From positions 35,402-99,401 of the forward strand of contig CAZHON010000003.1 of the NCBI GenBank assembly GCA_964534565.1: a stretch of DNA of 64,000 nucleotides, written 5' to 3'. Shown here in pieces: positions 60,036 through 64,000 of the stretch; within the stretch, counting starts at the first letter, position 1, and each line of letters opens with the position of its first letter. The translations under genes and the position numbers were made by a program. The notes below the pieces were generated by a model. The model did no database searches and was not told where the DNA came from. It saw nothing but the letters and a program-made list of their open reading frames with translations. The DNA comes from CAZHON01 sp964534565. GTDB taxonomy: Bacteria; Patescibacteriota; Gracilibacteria; Peribacterales; Peribacteraceae.

Positions 60036-61006
60036 TAGCGTTGGAGGGAACGGCGGCTAGGGCGGCCAGAGGAGCATCCTGCACCGATACGCCTGGTGCG
60101 CACCGTCGCAGCTGTTTCATCGCAGTAGGTTCCTGGAGTCCACACATCTTCATCAGATGGTTCCCATGTGGAGTCTTCTGGAATGTCCCAGTCAACGTCT
60201 GGTACAGAAGGACTGCTGTAGGAATTCATGAGCATTGTTTGGATTTCATCAAGCGAGAGTGCATCAGCCGGAACGGTAATCGCAGGCATCTGTTTAATTG
60301 GCGTGAGTGAGAGTGTCACATTGATGACGCCTGTCTTGTCGTTCATCTCGAGCGTACTGACATTGGAAACAACTTTCCCCGCATCGCTCAGGACGACCAC
60401 TATTTCCAACTTGATGTCGGTATCGGAAGAGGAAAATCCATGAGCAAACATCTCAAATTCTTCTTGAGAGAATTCATTCTTCGCCAAGTGCAGAGTGTAT
60501 TCCGTTCCCGCATCGACCGGCCTGCTCGTCATGGTGAACATGTCGTTCACAGAAAATTCACCGTAGGGATTGCGGATCATTTGTTGCATCTCCAGAACCT
60601 CTCCGGGCAATTCCGCTTTGATCCAACGCTTGCCTGCAAGATTGAGTGCCGCACTCATGAAAGGAGAATCGTAGGTACCGTCAATGGAGTCGATGGATGT
60701 GTAGGCAGTGTTGTTCTGCACAATCATACGAATCTTCCCGCGCGCAGCGACATTGTATGTTGGATGAGAAACGTCGATCGTCGCCTTGATGTTCGCCGCC
60801 ATCGGCTCCTGTTGTGAGGTACCCGATACCCATGCTGCCATGTAGACATCCTCTTCATGACCACTTAATTGCAGTGACAATGAATATGGTTGCGTATCAC
60901 GTGAGGTGATTTCGAATAATTCTGAAGGGGATGTATATGCGGCACATGCGATCTGTGGCAACAAAGCCAAGGATGCAGATGCGAGCGAAAGGCGGAGGGT
61001 GTTCAT
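60035..61006 (-). CDS. Exported protein of unknown function, coupled to pyrF
   Basis: A 323-residue protein with signal peptide (SLASASLALLPQIACA), then a beta-rich domain of about 230 residues resembling lipid-binding LolA/LppX-like folds in pattern only, and a C-terminal acidic stretch followed by a short basic Cys-containing end (GAGCSSGRPSRRS). No family firmly recognised. ATG 61006: TAGGCT (61013-61018) ends 6 bases before it. Translational coupling with a cytosolic pyrimidine enzyme has no obvious logic. Confidence 0.65.
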   Translation of the reverse strand: MNTLRLSLASASLALLPQIACAAYTSPSELFEITSRDTQPYSLSLQLSGHEEDVYMAAWVSGTSQQEPMAANIKATIDVSHPTYNVAARGKIRMIVQNNTAYTSIDSIDGTYDSPFMSAALNLAGKRWIKAELPGEVLEMQQMIRNPYGEFSVNDMFTMTSRPVDAGTEYTLHLAKNEFSQEEFEMFAHGFSSSDTDIKLEIVVVLSDAGKVVSNVSTLEMNDKTGVINVTLSLTPIKQMPAITVPADALSLDEIQTMLMNSYSSPSVPDVDWDIPEDSTWEPSDEDVWTPGTYCDETAATVRTRRIGAGCSSGRPSRRSLQR

Positions 61007-61038
61007 GCCCAAAGCCTACGTGCGAAGCCAAGGAGCGG

Positions 61039-62541
61039 TCAATCTGCTTCGATGCCGATTTGCTGCCGATACTGCAGTGCTTCTGCCAAATGCGACACTG
61101 CAATGGAATCTGCTCCCGCAAGGTCCGCAATCGTGCGTGCGACTTTGATCGTTCGGTGGTAACTGCGAGCGGAGAGTTTCAGTTTCTCTACCGCTTGCTT
61201 GAGAAGCTGTTCACAGGCGGCATCCAGTACACAGAATCGTGTCAGTTCAGGAATACCCATCTCTTTGTTCGTACTGATCTTCATTCCTGCAAAACGGGTT
61301 CGTTGCCTTTCACGTGCGGTTCGCACACGCTCTGCAATTTCTGCGGAGGTAGAGCCGGAGGGTCCACGTACCTGTAGGTCCCCAACGGGAACGGGTTGAA
61401 CGCTGAGCGTGAGATCGATGCGGTCGAGGAACGGAGCGCTGATGCGTCGTTGGAGTTTTTGCATCGACCCTCCACCCCATTCCGGTGGGTTCATTGCGGC
61501 GACGAGCAGAACATCTGCAGGAAATCGCACGCTCCCCTGCGCACGCGTGATCGTGATGGCGCGCTCTTCGAGTGGTTGTCGAAGAACCTCGAGCACACTT
61601 GGTGGAAACTCGGCGAGTTCATCGAGGAAGAGTACTCCGCGATGTGCCAAACTGATTTCGCCGGGGCCAGGTGTCGTTCCGCCGCCAACAATCGACACGC
61701 CACTTGCAGTGTGATGCACCGATCGAAACGGACGTTGTTCGATGAGTGGTGTGGAGTCGGGGAGAAGATTTGCGACAGAATAAATTTGAGTCACTTCGAT
61801 TGCCTCTTCCCGCGAGAGTGGAGGAAGAATGCCACGAAGGGCTTGTGCAAGCAGAGTTTTTCCACTGCCGGGTGCGCCCGAAAGTAACACATTGTGGCCG
61901 CCAGCGGCCGCAACTTCGAGTGCGCGCTTCGCATTGTCTTGTCCGCGAATGTCCGAAAAATCGACCGCCGTTTTTTCCGGCAATCCAGCTGCAGCGGGAG
62001 GAGTGATTGTGGGTGCCTCTTTCTCTTCATTCAAAATGGCAATGAGGTCCTGCAAACTTTCTGCCCCGATAACGGTGATTCCGGGGATCAATGCCGCTTC
62101 GGGAGCGTTCACCAAGGGAACAACAATCGTTTTGATCCCTTGTTCACGACAGGCAATTGCCGCAAGGAGCACGCCTGCAACGTGACGCAGGCTTCCATCC
62201 AGCGCGAGTTCACCGAGGAATGCCATCGATGCCAGTTTTTTCTCCGGCACTTCGATCAATTGTTCGGCGAGCAGGATTCCTAGGGCAATGGGGAGGTCGT
62301 AGCGAGGCCCGATCTTCTTTATATCGGCAGGTGCCAGGTTCACCGTGATGGTGCGGCCGGTGGGTAATCGAAACCCGCTGCTGCGTAGTGCCATCTTCAC
62401 CCGTTGCTTGCTCTCCTGCACCGCCGTATCCCCTAATCCCACAATGCAGATGTTTCCTTCGCCCGCGTTGGAACCGACTTCGACCGTGATTTGTTCGCTT
62501 GCCAGCCCAATTGCGGCAAAAGATGTGAGTTTCGTGAGCAT
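61039..62541 (-). CDS. comM: ComM/YifB-type AAA+ helicase lacking the Cys loop
   Basis: A 500-residue member of the magnesium-chelatase-like ComM family, hexameric helicase aiding branch migration in transformation. N-terminal lon-protease-like fold (1-180), Walker A GAPGSGKT (about 220-227), Walker B FLDELAEF and a C-terminal domain. The usual NPCPCG...CxC insert is replaced by a short NPPEWGGGS loop. ATG 62541 is used; GTG 62547 is possible. It shares a divergent promoter region with yraN. Confidence 0.9.
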   Translation of the reverse strand: MLTKLTSFAAIGLASEQITVEVGSNAGEGNICIVGLGDTAVQESKQRVKMALRSSGFRLPTGRTITVNLAPADIKKIGPRYDLPIALGILLAEQLIEVPEKKLASMAFLGELALDGSLRHVAGVLLAAIACREQGIKTIVVPLVNAPEAALIPGITVIGAESLQDLIAILNEEKEAPTITPPAAAGLPEKTAVDFSDIRGQDNAKRALEVAAAGGHNVLLSGAPGSGKTLLAQALRGILPPLSREEAIEVTQIYSVANLLPDSTPLIEQRPFRSVHHTASGVSIVGGGTTPGPGEISLAHRGVLFLDELAEFPPSVLEVLRQPLEERAITITRAQGSVRFPADVLLVAAMNPPEWGGGSMQKLQRRISAPFLDRIDLTLSVQPVPVGDLQVRGPSGSTSAEIAERVRTARERQRTRFAGMKISTNKEMGIPELTRFCVLDAACEQLLKQAVEKLKLSARSYHRTIKVARTIADLAGADSIAVSHLAEALQYRQQIGIEAD

Positions 62542-62567
62542 GTGCACTTGTGTGGAAAAGTGAGGTG

Positions 62568-62585
62568 AGTGTACATTCGTACACC
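62568..62585. promoter_or_regulatory. Divergent promoters sharing a palindrome
   Basis: GTGTAC-ATTC-GTACAC (62570-62585) contains the plus-strand -10 TACACC (62580-62585) of yraN and the minus-strand -10 TACACT (62568-62573) of comM. One bound protein could affect both genes. Confidence 0.55.
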
Positions 62586-62591
62586 TCTTCT

Positions 62592-63041
62592 ATGCAAGAG
62601 CCCCTCTTCCCTCTCTCGGCAAAAATTAGCCAAAAAGTGGCTAGATGTAGCGATAAATTCGTGTTTCGAGCTCCTCAGGAACCCCTTCCTGCCCACATAG
62701 AGGAAGGACGCAGAGGAGAAGAAGTAGCTCTGTTCTACCTGGCACGTCAGGGGTACCAAATTAAGGCCAGGAACGTGCGTTTTGGCAAAGATGAAATCGA
62801 TATTGTGGCGTTTGATCCTCGCGATTGCGTACTTGTCTTTGTAGAAGTGAAGACGCGGAGCAGGTTCAAAAGTGACTATCACCCCGTTCTCAACGTCACA
62901 CGGTGGAAACGAGTCGCCATGTCGCGTGCCGCAAGACGCTACGTTCATGAAAAAAAGTGGGATGCAGGATACCGGCTGGATGTCGTGTGTGTGATCGATG
63001 GTCGGGTCACACAACATGACTGTGAAGTTGCATGGAAATAA
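62592..63041 (+). CDS. yraN: YraN family (UPF0102) nuclease-fold protein
   Basis: A 149-residue restriction-endonuclease-fold protein: GRRGEEVALFYLARQGY, VRFGKDEIDIVAFD and FVEVKTRS give the D-ExK active-site pattern, and the basic C-terminal half is typical. An N-terminal extension of about 35 residues is extra. Substrate unknown. Start ATG 62592: TACACC ends 6 bases before it. Divergent from comM, which fits the common dprA/comM/yraN association. Confidence 0.9.
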   Translation: MQEPLFPLSAKISQKVARCSDKFVFRAPQEPLPAHIEEGRRGEEVALFYLARQGYQIKARNVRFGKDEIDIVAFDPRDCVLVFVEVKTRSRFKSDYHPVLNVTRWKRVAMSRAARRYVHEKKWDAGYRLDVVCVIDGRVTQHDCEVAWK

Positions 63042-63174
63042 AAAATATTTTGTAATAATTTTTTATACATTTGATTAATACAAAACATTAATAGTTTTAA
63101 CGCAATGCCACAGGAGTGCGAGAAAAAGCCATTTAAGCTACAATGATTCGATACCTTCATGCCCAAACAAAAAC

Positions 63175-64000
63175 ATGGCGCATACACACAAACACTTTTT
63201 ACTTCGGTTGGTTCTCTCTGTCGCGCTCCTCGGAGTTGCCTCAAGTGTGTACGTGACATCAGCGAGTGCGCAGTACATTGACTGTACAGGTCAGTCGGAT
63301 GGAGCTGATTGTGATACCGATCCGAGTGACTGTGCGATCTACACCTGCTCAGCTGAAACATGTCAGGGAGCTGCAGTCCCTTGGTGGTATTACCAGACGT
63401 GTCGTGGAGCAGCTGGTGAGTGTGATACGGTTGAATATTGCAACGGATCTGATCTTACTTGTCCTGCTGATGCAAAGGCTTCATACGGCACAGCATGTAC
63501 TTCGGATGGAAATGTATGCACGGATGATATTTGTAACGGGTCATCTGATACATGTCAGCCAGTAAACAACAACGCCTCCTGTGATGATGGTAACGCATGT
63601 ACAACATCTGACACTTGCTCCGGTGGTACCTGTACAGGTGGGGCTGCTCCAAACTGTGATGACAGTAACGGATGTACGGATGATTCCTGCAACCCTGCTT
63701 CCGGTTGTGTTAATACTGCAAACTCCGCCTCTTGTGATGACGGCTCCGCATGTACGACGAGCGATACTTGTTCCGGTGGATCCTGCGTCGGTGGTGCTGC
63801 CCCAAACTGTGATGACTCAAACGGATGTACGGATGACAGCTGTAACCCTGCATCTGGTTGCGTGAATACAAATAACAGCGCTTCTTGTGATGATGGCAAT
63901 GCCTGTACCACGTCCGACACTTGCTCTAGTGGTTCTTGTGCAGGAGGTGCTGCCCCAAACTGTGATGACAGCAATGGATGTACGGATGACAGTTGTAACC
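63175..64000 (+). CDS. Secreted Cys-rich repeat protein (3' end outside window)
   Basis: Open from ATG 63175 to the window edge (275 codons seen). Signal peptide (LVLSVALLGVASS, cleavage probably after ASA at about 34), a Cys-rich non-repeated region to about 135, then tandem 51-residue repeats with eight cysteines each (CDDGNACTTSDTC, NCDDSNGCTDDSC, NPASGCVNT). Such repeats occur in surface proteins of deltaproteobacteria and others and may bind calcium. TACAAT at 63139-63144 lies 30 bases upstream; a short leader is likely. Confidence 0.8.
   Translation, partial: MAHTHKHFLLRLVLSVALLGVASSVYVTSASAQYIDCTGQSDGADCDTDPSDCAIYTCSAETCQGAAVPWWYYQTCRGAAGECDTVEYCNGSDLTCPADAKASYGTACTSDGNVCTDDICNGSSDTCQPVNNNASCDDGNACTTSDTCSGGTCTGGAAPNCDDSNGCTDDSCNPASGCVNTANSASCDDGSACTTSDTCSGGSCVGGAAPNCDDSNGCTDDSCNPASGCVNTNNSASCDDGNACTTSDTCSSGSCAGGAAPNCDDSNGCTDDSCN
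63580..64000 (+). repeat. 153-bp tandem repeats inside the Cys-rich gene
   Basis: Equivalent TGT codons begin at 63580, 63733 and 63886, exactly 153 bases apart. The copies are nearly identical in protein but differ in codons, so duplication is not very recent. The third copy is cut by the window end. Confidence 0.9.

Noticed and set aside
63580..64000. Regular repeats that might be a CRISPR array
   Set aside because: Repeats are 153 bp, contiguous, and keep an open frame with conserved cysteines; no spacers.
1..64000. Recoded TGA (genetic code 25 of Absconditabacteria/Gracilibacteria)
   Set aside because: TGA ends dnaE, pyrB and others at the family-typical positions and does not occur inside conserved proteins.

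Overview
The window (about 52-53% GC by eye) looks like a chromosome segment of a small-genome Patescibacteria/CPR bacterium, most likely a Peregrinibacteria/Peribacter-like lineage. This placement is inference. It rests on very short intergenic spaces, S-layer-homology (SLH) surface proteins, prepilin pairs, a stand-alone ComEC-type metallo-beta-lactamase, few recognisable biosynthetic genes, and TGA used as a normal stop, which argues against the code-25 lineages. Its most pervasive trait is that about 30 genes carry a -10 box (TACACT, TATACT, TATCCT and similar) only 5-10 bases before the start codon and have no Shine-Dalgarno (SD) sequence. These genes should therefore be read from leaderless mRNAs. 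I used this pattern to choose many starts, including GTG starts for recR, a sugar transferase and an exonuclease.

Layout: 1-5.5 kb holds the 3' part of dnaE, two small membrane proteins, nrdR, a dockerin-type secreted protein with Planctomycete-like features, and aspS. 5.5-9.4 kb holds two small/large pairs of helical proteins around tRNA-Leu. 9.4-14.1 kb holds mfd, dnaN and an intergenic region with DnaA boxes that is a candidate replication origin. 14-25 kb, all minus strand, encodes a GlmU-like enzyme, a third small/large pair whose large member is 1850 residues, a ComEC-like hydrolase, a fibronectin-type protein with an LPQTG tail, and a flippase. 25-31 kb holds pyrB, a TSUP transporter, pyrC, a HAD phosphatase and RNase J.

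31-40 kb holds a PP2C-like/transmembrane/propeller protein, a nucleotidyltransferase, a candidate small RNA, smpB, a formaldehyde-activating enzyme gene (fae), recR, two prepilins, tRNA-Thr with a duplicated 5' fragment, and rnpB (RNase P RNA). 40-47.5 kb holds a sugar-1-P transferase, an exonuclease/DinG-like protein with a clamp-binding tail, nusA, a glycosyltransferase and tsaB. 47.5-57 kb holds secA, two SLH proteins, holB, murA and small conserved genes. 57-64 kb holds tRNA-Arg (also with a duplicated 5' fragment), a third SLH protein, pyrF, comM, yraN and the start of a secreted protein made of 51-residue cysteine-rich repeats.

Replication and repair (dnaE, dnaN, holB, mfd, recR), pyrimidine synthesis (pyrB, pyrC, pyrF) and the cell surface (murA, flippase, glycosyltransferases, SLH, LPQTG and Cys-rich proteins) are the main themes. 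A second class of genes (25.0, 35.3, 37.6, 38.9 and 46.5 kb) has TTGACA-type promoters, longer and often structured leaders, SD sequences and strong terminators. These look like self-contained accessory cassettes.
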